A DNA stretch of 45,596 nucleotides, taken from NCBI GenBank assembly GCA_009775355.1, contig VSPN01000017.1:1-45596 (forward strand), in the 5' to 3' direction. Positions within the stretch are counted from its first letter, which is position 1, and each line of letters starts with the position of its first letter. A program made the translations under genes and the position numbers. This stretch comes from Muribaculaceae bacterium. Its GTDB lineage: Bacteria > Bacteroidota > Bacteroidia > Bacteroidales > Muribaculaceae. The notes under the pieces are model-generated. The model ran no database searches and was not told where the DNA came from. It saw only the letters and a program-made list of their open reading frames with translations. This document shows positions 1-8,177 of this stretch, one piece after another.

Positions 1-49
1 ATGCTCATGGTCGCTGCGGTTGTGATTTCCCTACGCAAACTAACTTCCG

Positions 50-565
50 TTAACAATCGTTTTTAAACAACCTCTTAATGAATTTCGCACAGTTTCCGGC
101 CGATGTCTTCACAATGTAGATTCCTGTCGGAAGACCGGCGACGGCTATATCCCCGCCGCTGTATCCGCGTATTGACATTACGGCGTTGCCGGCGGTTGAG
201 AAGATCATGACGTCGGCCGTGCCGTCTCCGAATCCGGAGAGTGTTATTGTGCCGGCTGCCCGGTCTGTCATGATGCGGAACGCAGATAAGGTTTCGGCCA
301 CTTGTCTGACAGATGTCGGTGTGTGTGTGCCCGCATGGTCGATGGTGACGCGTCCCAGACCGGAATAAGGAAGAAATCTCTCTTCCTGTCCGACCACATT
401 AAGACCTCCCTCCCTGAATTCGACGCGGCTCAGCCCGGAGATGTTGACCACGTAGGAGTTCTCGTCTCCCGTGTCGAACACGAGCTGCGGCCCTGCGGCG
501 AATGCAGATGCAGAGGCTACGGCTGCGCTGATAAGAAGCATTCTGTTCCTGTTTTTCATAAGCAT
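50..565 (-). CDS. Small exported protein with type IX-like C-terminal tail
   Basis: This is a 171-residue protein with a start-proximal hydrophobic signal (MLLISAAVASASAFAAG, about residues 9-25; start may be Met1 or Met3). The mature part begins with a short beta-rich segment (VVNISGLSRVEFREGGLNVV), a pattern common in small Bacteroidales exported proteins. It ends in a sorting-like domain with 'MIFSTAGNAV', then 'GLPTGIYIVKTSAGNCAKFIKRL'. The family knowledge is that such tails direct export or surface attachment by a type IX secretion system; I infer export but cannot name a function. No enzyme motif is visible. It is separated by 138 bp from the acyl-CoA synthetase gene upstream and appears to be its own unit. 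A TAATATTG box lies in its upstream region on the minus strand but lacks a clear -33 element. Confidence 0.8.
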   Translation of the reverse strand: MLMKNRNRMLLISAAVASASAFAAGPQLVFDTGDENSYVVNISGLSRVEFREGGLNVVGQEERFLPYSGLGRVTIDHAGTHTPTSVRQVAETLSAFRIMTDRAAGTITLSGFGDGTADVMIFSTAGNAVMSIRGYSGGDIAVAGLPTGIYIVKTSAGNCAKFIKRLFKNDC

Positions 566-703
566 ATGGAATTTGAATAATAAATGTCGGTGTGTCTGAA
601 AATAAAAGACGTGGAATCCGGAAAACAGATTCTACGTTGCAATATTATAGATTTATATTTTTATAAAAAATAACCTATGTTAATTTAGGATTGCAGAATA
701 TTT

Positions 704-2548
704 TTACTGCTGAGGGGTAGATGCGAGCGGATAGTCGTCGGAATACATGCGCTCGATCAAGTCGGCGTAATTTCGGGACACGACCGGACGGCGCACTTTC
801 ATCGTGTTTGTCACCTCGCCGTTCATGATCGAGAAGTGGTGGGGCAGAAGCGTGATTCGCCTGATTCTCTCGAAATCGGCTATATCTTTCTGGTATGCCT
901 CTATCTCCGACATTATGAAGGCGATGACGCGCCGGTCCTGCATCAGGGTCTCTGAGTCGTCGGTGCCGATGCCCTGCGATGCGGCCCATGCTCTCAGCTG
1001 CGACAGGTTGGGCACTATGAGAGCTGTCACGAACTTGCGGCGGTCGCCGATCACGGCCACTTCGTCGATATACTTGTTTTCGGCCAGACGGCTTTCCATC
1101 ATCTGCGGGGCGATATACTTGCCGTTGGAGGTCTTGAACAGATCCTTGACTCGTTCGGTGAGCACGAGCGCGCCGTCGGTTGTGAAATGTCCGGCGTCGC
1201 CGGTTCGGAAATAGCCGTCATCGGTAAACGCGGCCTCGTTCGCGTCAGGATTGTTGTAGTAGCCTGGAGTCACGGTGGCACCCCTCACAAGGATCTCGCC
1301 GTTGGAATCTATCCTGACGTCGAGACCGGGCAGAGGCACTCCGACAGTTCCGATCTCGTAGCCCACGGGCGGGAAGAAAGAGACAGTGGCCGTTGTCTCG
1401 GAGAGACCGTATCCGATTATGATGTCGATTCCGATCGAGCGGAAAAACTCGCAGATGGTGTCGGAAAGAGGAGCTCCGGCTGTCGGGAAGAAGTTGGGGT
1501 CGGGTATTCCGACGGCATGCTTCAGGCGGGAGAACACGCGGGCGTCCCAGAATCGGTATTCCTTCTCCACAAGCCAGGGCACGCGGCGTCCGGTGCGGAG
1601 GTATTTCAGGTTTCGGGCTTTGCCGGTCTTCAGGGCACGGCGGATCATGGCTTTCTGCAGAGGCGACATCTCCTCGATCTTCTCTCGGACTCCGGCATAG
1701 ACTTTCTCCCAGAACCGTGGCACGCAGCACATCAGGTTCGGGTGGACGGTGTGTATCGTGTCGGCGATGACGCGCGGGTCGTAGTTGACGGCTATGGTCA
1801 GGCCGCGGCATATGCAGAAGTAGCACCAGGCCTTCTCCAGTATGTGCGACATGGGGAGAAACGCCATCGACAGGTCGGTGTCTTTTATGGCGTGGAGAAT
1901 CTGCATGTGTTTCTCGATCGCGGCGTCGTAGTTGGAGTGTGATATTACCACCCCTTTCGGTTCGCCGGTGGTGCCCGAGGTGTAGATCAGAGTCGCCATG
2001 TCGTCGGGGAGTCCTCTCTCCGAACGGGCTTTGACCTCATCGGCGGTCTCGCGCGGGGCGTTCATGCCGAGGCGGATGAAGTCATCCCAGAATATGGTCA
2101 CCGTGTCATCTTCATGGAGAATCAGCCCGTCGTTCTTGAAGACGACAATCCTTTTGACCGACGGATTTGATTTCCAGTGCCGGTAGGCCATCGGATACTG
2201 GTGCTTGTCGCCGACGAAGATCACTTTTGCACCTCCGTCGCGCACGATGAAGTCGAACTGCGCCTGCACGCTGCTTGCGTATATCGGAATGCACGCGATG
2301 CGGTTGCGGAATGCACCGAACTCCGTGATGAGTATCTGCGGAGTGTTGGGCGAACACACCGCTATGGTGTCTTTTTCAAGGAGTCCGAGCGCGGCGAGGG
2401 CCTTTGCGGCCACGTCGACCTGCAGCGCGAACTCCGCCCATGAGGTCGGGAGCCATTCTCCATCCTTGCGCCAGCAGAAGCGGTAGGCTTCGCGGTCGCC
2501 GAGCCGGGCGGCCTGCGCCGGTATTGTTTCGACTAATCGGTTGGGCAT
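704..2548 (-). CDS. AMP-dependent long-chain acyl-CoA synthetase
   Basis: This 614-residue ANL-superfamily enzyme should activate a carboxylic acid to an acyl-AMP and then to a CoA thioester in the cytoplasm. The P-loop-like AMP-binding motif TLIYTSGTTGEPKGV lies at residues 186-200. The A5-like motif GYGLSETTA is further on, then YFRTGDAG and the hinge/A8 region TERVKDLFKTSNGKYIAP with the expected catalytic lysine in NGK. Length and motifs fit the FadD15/long-chain class rather than the short acetyl-CoA synthetases. It is the last gene of a four-gene minus-strand operon, 30 bp after the SDR gene, with a steroid 5-alpha-reductase homologue and an OYE. In that context its substrate could be the side-chain carboxylate of a bile acid or simply a fatty acid; the sequence alone does not decide. 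Confidence 0.92.
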   Translation of the reverse strand: MPNRLVETIPAQAARLGDREAYRFCWRKDGEWLPTSWAEFALQVDVAAKALAALGLLEKDTIAVCSPNTPQILITEFGAFRNRIACIPIYASSVQAQFDFIVRDGGAKVIFVGDKHQYPMAYRHWKSNPSVKRIVVFKNDGLILHEDDTVTIFWDDFIRLGMNAPRETADEVKARSERGLPDDMATLIYTSGTTGEPKGVVISHSNYDAAIEKHMQILHAIKDTDLSMAFLPMSHILEKAWCYFCICRGLTIAVNYDPRVIADTIHTVHPNLMCCVPRFWEKVYAGVREKIEEMSPLQKAMIRRALKTGKARNLKYLRTGRRVPWLVEKEYRFWDARVFSRLKHAVGIPDPNFFPTAGAPLSDTICEFFRSIGIDIIIGYGLSETTATVSFFPPVGYEIGTVGVPLPGLDVRIDSNGEILVRGATVTPGYYNNPDANEAAFTDDGYFRTGDAGHFTTDGALVLTERVKDLFKTSNGKYIAPQMMESRLAENKYIDEVAVIGDRRKFVTALIVPNLSQLRAWAASQGIGTDDSETLMQDRRVIAFIMSEIEAYQKDIADFERIRRITLLPHHFSIMNGEVTNTMKVRRPVVSRNYADLIERMYSDDYPLASTPQQ

Positions 2549-2578
2549 ATAAGTAAGAATTTCTCTTTTTTTAACAAA

Positions 2579-3391
2579 TCAGGGTCGTGTGATGTTTTTG
2601 TCGAGCATCCGGTGCTTTACGGCCATTCTCACCCGCGTGGGGAGAGCGGCCACGAAGACTATCGACAGGCGGTTGAGCCAGCCGTTGATATATTGCTTCC
2701 GTCCTTTGAGCATCTTTCGCACGGCATTGCGCGTGAACTTCTCGGGCGACTGCAGCACACCGAGGCGCAGTGCGAGCCGCTGCAGGTTGCGGGGGAGTCC
2801 GAAGAGGTCGGTGGCTATGCCGCCGGGGCATGCCACGGTGACAGTCACGCCCGATTCGCGTGTCTCGTAGTGGAGCGAGCGCGAGAAGACGCGGATATAT
2901 GACTTTGTGGCGGCATACATGGCCAGTCCGGGCATCGGCATCCAGCATGACATCGACGACATGTTGAGGATCCGGCCTCCTCCACGACTGATGAACCGGT
3001 CGGCGAATGCGCGGCTGAGCATCGTCACCGCCGACACATGCAGGCTGATGAAGCATTCGAGCCGGCGCGCGGGGGTGTCGGTCACGGGCAGGAACGAGAA
3101 TATGCCGGCATTGTTGATCAGAATGTCGGGATCAAGACCCCGGCTGTCGATGAAGCCGATGATCTTCTCGGCGGCGTTATCGCATGTGAGGTCGCAGAAG
3201 AGGGGTATGGCTTCGACACCGAATTCCGAGGCTATGGCGGCGGCGCATTGGTCGAGCTGCTCTTTCTGGTTGGAGATCATGATGAGTCGGCATCCCCTCG
3301 CGGCGAGTGTGCGGCAGAAGCAGAGTCCTATTCCGCTGCTCGCGCCGGTCACGACGGCCATGCGACCGTGGAGGTCATTTGCGGCCGCCAT
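2579..3391 (-). CDS. Short-chain dehydrogenase/reductase (candidate hydroxysteroid dehydrogenase)
   Basis: This 270-residue protein is a classical SDR, an NAD(P)-dependent oxidoreductase with a Rossmann fold. The cofactor motif TGASSGIG is at residues 15-22 and NNAG at 93-96. The catalytic Ser is near 146 and the YAATK motif gives Tyr159 and Lys163. After the core, residues about 195-270 form a longer basic and hydrophobic C-terminal segment (WLNRLSIVFVAALPTRVRMAVK) that may associate with the membrane. Its start overlaps the 3' end of the OYE gene by 17 bp, so the two are probably translationally coupled. Neighbouring 5-alpha-reductase and OYE genes make 3-alpha- or 3-beta-hydroxysteroid dehydrogenase activity a reasonable guess. 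A general SDR acting on lipids is the alternative. Confidence 0.9.
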   Translation of the reverse strand: MAAANDLHGRMAVVTGASSGIGLCFCRTLAARGCRLIMISNQKEQLDQCAAAIASEFGVEAIPLFCDLTCDNAAEKIIGFIDSRGLDPDILINNAGIFSFLPVTDTPARRLECFISLHVSAVTMLSRAFADRFISRGGGRILNMSSMSCWMPMPGLAMYAATKSYIRVFSRSLHYETRESGVTVTVACPGGIATDLFGLPRNLQRLALRLGVLQSPEKFTRNAVRKMLKGRKQYINGWLNRLSIVFVAALPTRVRMAVKHRMLDKNITRP

Positions 3392-4610
3392 CGCGTCTCC
3401 TTATTTTTTCAATCTCGCGGACAATGGCCGGAGTGAGGTCCGAGCAATGCTTGTGGCATGCCATCTCGCGCGAATACATGCGGGCTATGCAGTAGTTGAC
3501 GTGGTCGCATCCGCAGCGGTGGTTCCGTTCGCCGGCCTCGCGCATGCGGTTCACGAAATCGGGTTCGTTGAGCAGAGCCCGTCCCATCTGGATGAAGTCG
3601 AAGCCCTCCTTGTCGAGCACGGTGTCGGCCCCCTCGCGGTCGATGACTCCGCCGACATAGATCAGCGGCAGTCTCAGTTCTTTTCTGAACAGCCGGGCGT
3701 CGTCAAGGAAATAGAGCGGGCGGAACGGCTCGGACGGTATCATGAAGCGGCCTGCCAGTCGCACGCCATATTTGAGCCAGAGCTGCTTCATGTAGTGCGT
3801 CATAGAGTAAATGGGCATCTCTCCGCGCATCACATACATAGGGGCTTTGCTGACGAAGCCTCCGGAGAGCACTATGGCGTGCACGCCGGCGCGCTCGATC
3901 TCGCGGGCCACAGTCAGGCAGTCGTCAATCTCGAGTCCCCCCTTGAAGCCGTCGCGCATGTTGGTCTTGACGATTACACCCATGTCTGATCCGGCGGCCT
4001 TGAGCGTCTCTTCAAGACACATTCTCATGAAGGTCATGCGGTTTTCGAGCGGGCCTCCGAACTCGTCGCGGCGTCTGTTGGTGTAGGGGGAGAGAAACTG
4101 CGATATGAGGTATCCGTGTCCGGCGTGGATCTCGACGCAGTCGAATCCGGCGTCGCGCGAGGTGCGCACGGCCTCGCCGAAGCATCGGGCTATCTCCTTG
4201 AGCTCATCCTTGCGGAGTCCGCGGCAGAAAGTGGGGGAGTAGAGGTTGAATCCGGTGGTCGCGCCGACGGGAGTTCCACCGGCGGTGGAGCGGTGGGTCA
4301 TGTTGCCGCAGTGGCCGAGCTGCACCGAGGCTTTGGCTCCGGCTGCGTGTATTCCGTCGGTGATGTCGCGCAGTTCCGGCACGATCTCCGGGCGCATCCA
4401 CAGCTGGGTCTTGAACGACAGTGCCGAACGGCATATGCCGGCATAGGCGAGGGTGGTCATGCCGACGCCGCCGCGTGCCACCGACAGATGATAGTCGCGC
4501 AGCATCTCGGTCGGGCCGTTGTCGCGCCCCATTCCCTCGAAGGCAGCCGACCTGATGGTGCGGTTGCGGAGCTCGACAGGGCCGATCATGGCCGGAGTGA
4601 ATAGTTTCAT
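3375..4610 (-). CDS. Old Yellow Enzyme family NADH:flavin oxidoreductase (BaiCD-like, single domain)
   Basis: This 411-residue FMN-dependent TIM-barrel enzyme should reduce an activated C=C bond. Diagnostic motifs are VQLGH at 96-100, the catalytic/substrate-binding HAGHGYL at 162-168 followed by QFLSP, then RRDEFGG and ENR at 189-191, and the FMN-phosphate segment FIQMGRALLNEPDF near 339-352. A cysteine cluster (Cys366, 368, 374, 385, 389) follows the barrel, as in the iron-sulphur members of the 2,4-dienoyl-CoA reductase branch. The FAD/NAD(P)H domains of those ~650-residue enzymes are absent, so an external electron donor is needed. BaiCD and bacterial 5-beta-reductases of 3-keto-delta4 steroids belong to this family. 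Next to a 5-alpha-reductase homologue and an SDR, steroid delta4 reduction is the leading hypothesis. It lies 48 bp after the preceding gene. Confidence 0.92.
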   Translation of the reverse strand: MKLFTPAMIGPVELRNRTIRSAAFEGMGRDNGPTEMLRDYHLSVARGGVGMTTLAYAGICRSALSFKTQLWMRPEIVPELRDITDGIHAAGAKASVQLGHCGNMTHRSTAGGTPVGATTGFNLYSPTFCRGLRKDELKEIARCFGEAVRTSRDAGFDCVEIHAGHGYLISQFLSPYTNRRRDEFGGPLENRMTFMRMCLEETLKAAGSDMGVIVKTNMRDGFKGGLEIDDCLTVAREIERAGVHAIVLSGGFVSKAPMYVMRGEMPIYSMTHYMKQLWLKYGVRLAGRFMIPSEPFRPLYFLDDARLFRKELRLPLIYVGGVIDREGADTVLDKEGFDFIQMGRALLNEPDFVNRMREAGERNHRCGCDHVNYCIARMYSREMACHKHCSDLTPAIVREIEKIRRRDGGRK

Positions 4611-4658
4611 AGTGGTCTGGGTTACGTTCTGTTATTAAGAACGTCGTTGCGGGGAACG

Positions 4659-5429
4659 TCAGTATATGAACGGAAGTATGTATTTCCTGTTGAGCGAGGC
4701 ATATTCGTCGCCGAATTCCGAGAGGTATCTCCTGTGGATCGATCGGGCACGGGGGGCGAGATTGGCGAATGTCCATATGGCGAAGGCCACTCCGCCAAGG
4801 CTCCATGTGAGAATGGCGAAGCCGGTCCATTCCATCAGTTCGCCGAGGTAATTGGCCGATGTGACGTAGCGGTACATCCCTCCGCGGGGTATGTAGTGGC
4901 GCGTGTCGCCGGGCTTGCGCAGGTTGCGGATTATGCTGTCGGAGCGCAGGTTGACGGCCATGCCGGCAAGAAAAATGAGAGTACCTGCTATGAACTTCGG
5001 ACTTTCAAGCCACTCTGCCGGATACGCGTCGGCCGGACTTGTGTGGAAGAGCCACCCTCCGATCATGTAGGCGTTGATCACGTTGAAGATTATTCCTGCC
5101 GCGATTATCGCGAGGGGCATCCGGCTTTTCCCTCTGATAAGCAGGGGGAAGATAAACGACCGCTGGAAGTAGTGGATCTCGAACAGCGAGGCCATGACTA
5201 CAAGGGCGGGTTGAGCGGCCCGCGGGCTGAGAAGCCAGAGCAGGAGCATCGCTGCGAAGGCCGGCGCCTCCATAAGCACCCATCCGGTGCGGTTGCCGAC
5301 GGTCGGGCCCCACTGGCGGTTGTACATCATGCCGTATCCGGCTGTGACTCGGTGCAGGACCACGAAGACTATCATGGCGAGCACTATCATCGATATTGTG
5401 ACTGTATAGTAGAAAGTCGGTTCAAACAT
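4659..5429 (-). CDS. Steroid 5-alpha-reductase family membrane protein (SRD5A-like)
   Basis: This 256-residue integral membrane protein matches the length of eukaryotic SRD5A enzymes (about 255-260). Hydrophobic segments cover most of the chain, starting at residues 8-28. The C-terminal third carries the family signature: GGMYRYVTSANYLGELMEWTG, then a helix, AFAIWTFANLAPRA, then a His/Arg-rich turn RSIHRRYL and a final RKYILPFIY. In the known family this region binds NADPH and the enzyme reduces the delta4 double bond of 3-keto steroids to the 5-alpha product. The family also includes polyprenol and enoyl reductases, so the substrate is not proven. It is the first gene of the operon and has a well-formed promoter about 90 bp upstream. 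The protein is expected in the inner membrane. Confidence 0.9.
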   Translation of the reverse strand: MFEPTFYYTVTISMIVLAMIVFVVLHRVTAGYGMMYNRQWGPTVGNRTGWVLMEAPAFAAMLLLWLLSPRAAQPALVVMASLFEIHYFQRSFIFPLLIRGKSRMPLAIIAAGIIFNVINAYMIGGWLFHTSPADAYPAEWLESPKFIAGTLIFLAGMAVNLRSDSIIRNLRKPGDTRHYIPRGGMYRYVTSANYLGELMEWTGFAILTWSLGGVAFAIWTFANLAPRARSIHRRYLSEFGDEYASLNRKYILPFIY

Positions 5430-5521
5430 TCTGAATTCGCTTTAGCAGGGTTTCGGTCCGGGTTCCGCCGAGAGGGAAAGCGGATCCCGCCGGAGATCTG
5501 AAAAGAAACCAAAACCGCACG

Positions 5522-5553
5522 CAAAGATAATTAAAATGATCGGTATGACCAAC
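5522..5553 (-). promoter_or_regulatory. Promoter of the steroid-type operon
   Basis: On the minus strand a TTG element (complement of 5550-5552) is followed after 20 nt by TATCTTTG (complement of 5522-5529). This is the Bacteroidetes primary-sigma pattern of TTTG, 19-21 nt, TAnnTTTG. It leaves a leader of about 85 nt before the 5-alpha-reductase start at 5429. No operator palindrome is evident next to it. Confidence 0.7.
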
Positions 5554-5656
5554 TTTTTTTTAACCAAAAGGAATATTTTTGGTTGATATGATGCATTCGA
5601 GGGTGAAATACTCAGTCGAAAAGAGAAGGCGCGAGTGAATCATGACACGAAGCATA

Positions 5657-5700
5657 GACAGGGCCGGGCCGGAGTCTGGTTGCTGCGGCCCGGCCCTGTC
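5657..5700 (-). terminator. Strong hairpin downstream of the three-repeat secreted protein
   Basis: Perfect 14-bp inverted repeat: 5657-5670 (GACAGGGCCGGGCC) pairs with 5687-5700, with a 16-nt loop. It lies 28 bp past the stop codon of the minus-strand gene that ends at 5729. There is no T-run after it, so it is a terminator by position and stem strength rather than a canonical intrinsic terminator. Confidence 0.65.
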
Positions 5701-5728
5701 GGGTTCATTTGCGGGTTGTCGGTCGGGG

Positions 5729-7654
5729 TCAGCGGACGATCACCTTGTCGGCGCGGTCGCCGCAGACGCGGATGTATATGCCCGCTGCGGGATTGTCGAC
5801 GCGCGCGCCCTGCAGGTTGTAGTATACTGCCTGGAGCTCGCTTTCGGTCTCGATCCCGGATACGGAGCCGGGTGTTCCGGCCGGCATCTCCAGACGGAAG
5901 GCTGCCGAGAGGTTTACGCGCTCAAGAGCGTTGTTGTAAGGAATCTGGAACACCGAGAAGGGTGTGCCGCCATTGTCGAAAGTGGTGGTGGCTGTCAGGA
6001 CGCCCTCTTCATATTTCGCGAGCGATTCGGGGAATATGGCAATCACATCCTCGATGGTCATGCCGTTGTTGAGCGGTCCCATCACGTTCTGCGACACTTC
6101 AAGGATCTTGCCTTCATAGCGCACGCCGGTGATGAATTTCGGGAAGTAGGCATATGCGTCGTTGACGATGTAGAATTCTGCCACACCCAGAGCTGACGCG
6201 CTGTAGGTGTCATGCTGCCAGTTGGCATAAGGATTCACGAGCCTGTAGTGGTCGGGATCGTCGGCGTCACGCTCCACCTCGACGTCGAAAGTCAAGATCT
6301 CCGTGTCAGGTATGAACGAGGCGAGGAAGTCATCGGTGAACCGGCCTGTGCCGAGCGGTTCCCAGTTGAAGGGATCTTCTTCGGCGGCAGAAGGAAACTC
6401 GATGCATAGCATACCGCTCTTGTTGGCGATGTAGTTCTTTCCGTCAAAGGGAGTCAGGAACACTGGATATTGGTCTGTGCCGGATGCGAAATAAGTGGAG
6501 GCCGTAATCACCCCGTTGTCATATTTGGGGAAGGCGTCGGGATACTGGGCATATACGGTCTCGTGTCCATAAGCCGAGATCATGCCCGATGCATTCATGC
6601 CGGAATTGATCTCGACGCCGTTGTAAACGATGCCGGTGTTCATCTTGGTGAAGTAAGCGTATGTCTCGTCGATCACGTAGAATTCGAGCATGCCGTTGCC
6701 GTTGTTAGTCATCGTGGACGAGTGGGTCGCATAGGGATCGGGAATGCAGAAATGTGTCGGGTCGTCGGCGTCCTGCATAATCTCCACTTCCATGGTCTCG
6801 ACGTCGATGTCGCTGAAAAGAGAGGCGAGGATGTCGTCGGTATATTTTCCTGTTCCGAGGCTAATCCATTCGGTCTCCGGTATAGTCGCTCCCGGCATGG
6901 TGATCATGAAATCGCCGCCGGAGTTGGCTCCGTAATAGCCGTCTGAGCAGTCGGCCCATTCGATCAGGAGGGAGTAGTATGTTTTTCCTCCATACGTGTA
7001 TGTCGAGGGTTGGCGGATCACGCCGTTTTCATAAGTGGCAAGAGCCGAGGGAAGGGCACTCACCACCAGATCGATTCCGTTGTTTTCGACGAGGGCGGCT
7101 GTGTTGCTGAGAACTTTCAGGAAGTAGTCTCCTTCGTCACCGAGTGGTTCTGATTCATTGACGAACTCCACACCGGTGTTGAAGTCCTCGATCCACGCAT
7201 ACCGGCCGTCATGGATGTGGAATACCAGATAATTAGTCATCTCGTCATGGTATGTCACATTGCTGTAGGGGTTTGTCCAGTTGGCGTAAGGATTGACTAT
7301 GCGGTATGTGTCGGGATCGGCGACATTCTGTTCGATCTCCACATCGAAAGTTGTGGGTTCGACGGTAGTGAAGAAATCTGACAGAATGGCGTCGGTATAT
7401 GTGCCTGTGCCGATCGGGGTCCATCCGTCGGACGATGCTTCCTTGCGGGGAGAGTCTGTTTTCAGGCTTGACGACAGGGCTGTCTCTGCCGATGCCTTGC
7501 TGAGGCTGGCTGACGCGACCTCGGTCAGAGGCAATTTTTCGGGATTTGCCTGCTGCGCGATCCGGTTCGTGCGGAGGGAGGAATCCGAAAGTCCGCTTGC
7601 GGCGCCGGCAGACAGGAGAAGCGCGCTTCCTAATAATACATAAGACTTTTTCAT
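5729..7654 (-). CDS. Secreted protein with three tandem repeats and type IX-like tail
   Basis: This 641-residue protein begins with a signal peptide (MKKSYVLLGSALLLSAGAASG). It then carries three tandem copies of a roughly 180-residue unit. Each unit opens with W.(P/S)(I/L)GTG.(Y/F)TD..L, continues with a (F/M).VE(I/V) strand, 'DADDP' or 'VADPD' and (V/P)(N/D)PYA, and later contains an 'aYF/aWi' strand and a 'YENGV/YDNGV' motif. The C-terminus is YNLQGARV...GIYIRVCGDRADKVIVR, a type IX-like sorting tail. Units 1 and 3 are closest (both with NPYANW); unit 2 is most divergent. I recognise this as a Bacteroidales surface-protein architecture of unknown function, with no catalytic motif visible. 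It is flanked by its own promoter box and a strong downstream hairpin, so it is probably monocistronic. Confidence 0.85.
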   Translation of the reverse strand: MKKSYVLLGSALLLSAGAASGLSDSSLRTNRIAQQANPEKLPLTEVASASLSKASAETALSSSLKTDSPRKEASSDGWTPIGTGTYTDAILSDFFTTVEPTTFDVEIEQNVADPDTYRIVNPYANWTNPYSNVTYHDEMTNYLVFHIHDGRYAWIEDFNTGVEFVNESEPLGDEGDYFLKVLSNTAALVENNGIDLVVSALPSALATYENGVIRQPSTYTYGGKTYYSLLIEWADCSDGYYGANSGGDFMITMPGATIPETEWISLGTGKYTDDILASLFSDIDVETMEVEIMQDADDPTHFCIPDPYATHSSTMTNNGNGMLEFYVIDETYAYFTKMNTGIVYNGVEINSGMNASGMISAYGHETVYAQYPDAFPKYDNGVITASTYFASGTDQYPVFLTPFDGKNYIANKSGMLCIEFPSAAEEDPFNWEPLGTGRFTDDFLASFIPDTEILTFDVEVERDADDPDHYRLVNPYANWQHDTYSASALGVAEFYIVNDAYAYFPKFITGVRYEGKILEVSQNVMGPLNNGMTIEDVIAIFPESLAKYEEGVLTATTTFDNGGTPFSVFQIPYNNALERVNLSAAFRLEMPAGTPGSVSGIETESELQAVYYNLQGARVDNPAAGIYIRVCGDRADKVIVR

Positions 7655-7712
7655 GTGATAAAAGGTTAAGGTTAATGGGTAAAAGTATAAAAAATGGCAG
7701 AATCATCAATAT

Positions 7713-7730
7713 AAGCCGGTTGACCGGCTT
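7713..7730 (-). other. Leader hairpin in the 5' UTR of the three-repeat protein gene
   Basis: Perfect 8-bp inverted repeat AAGCCGGT / ACCGGCTT with a 2-nt loop. It lies about 60 nt upstream of the start at 7654 and just downstream of the TAACTTTG box, so it would sit near the 5' end of the transcript. It could stabilise the mRNA. Confidence 0.5.
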
Positions 7731-7746
7731 TATGTGTCTCCAGAAG

Positions 7747-7754
7747 CAAAGTTA
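7747..7754 (-). promoter_or_regulatory. -7 promoter element of the three-repeat protein gene
   Basis: The minus strand reads TAACTTTG here, an exact TAnnTTTG box, giving a leader of about 85 nt to the start at 7654. The -33 position holds only TTAC, so the upstream element is weak. Confidence 0.55.
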
Positions 7755-7784
7755 TAAATTTTTTTGGAATAAATGTAAATGAAT

Positions 7785-8121
7785 ATTAAAAATATGCCAA
7801 CAGCATTTTTGTAATGGCAGAACGCATCCCGGATATAATTTATCCTTTCGGCACTTGGTTTAGATTATCGGGCATATATAAAGCCCGAACCAAACTAATC
7901 CGACTCCTAATATCCACGACGGTGCCAAATGTTGGTAGAGATTATGTCATTTGGCACTCTCGCGTAATACGCGATTCGAGGTGTATGCAACTTTGACAAT
8001 CTGCGACTTTTATATCTCATCCAGCTGTCGCGCTTCCAGATGTGGTGTAAAAACATTAGATTTGGAAGTGTGATGGAAGCGCGTTACATTTATAATACTC
8101 CAAAGAATACATTGCGGCCAA
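7785..8121. other. AT-rich intergenic stretch with several hairpins, no gene seen
   Basis: No convincing coding sequence is present. Inverted repeats include TCGGGC/GCCCGA (7868-7888), the perfect 10-bp pair GTGCCAAATG/CATTTGGCAC (7922-7931 and 7948-7957), the small palindrome CGCGTAATACGCG (7961-7973), and the 10-bp pair CGCGCTTCCA/TGGAAGCGCG (8029-8038 and 8074-8083). Base composition is distinctly AT-richer than the flanking housekeeping DNA. This marks the left side of the toxin-antitoxin island. Confidence 0.6.
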
Positions 8122-8161
8122 TTTGATTTTGTCGCAAAAATATTGTACATTTGCGACAAAA
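8122..8161 (+). promoter_or_regulatory. Promoter with overlapping palindromic operator of the AbiE-type operon
   Basis: TTTG at 8122-8125 is followed after 20 nt by TACATTTG at 8146-8153, an exact Bacteroidetes promoter. A perfect 12-bp inverted repeat TTTTGTCGCAAA (8127-8138) / TTTGCGACAAAA (8150-8161), with an 11-nt centre, spans the spacer and the -7 box. The antitoxin ATG is at 8178, leaving a very short leader. AbiEi antitoxins are known to autorepress by binding inverted repeats at their promoter, so this is the likely operator. Confidence 0.82.
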
Positions 8162-8177
8162 TTACTCATAAATTCAA

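Noticed and set aside
7814..7996. 60-codon frame in the AT-rich gap
   Set aside because: It spans several hairpins, has no promoter and no recognisable motif.
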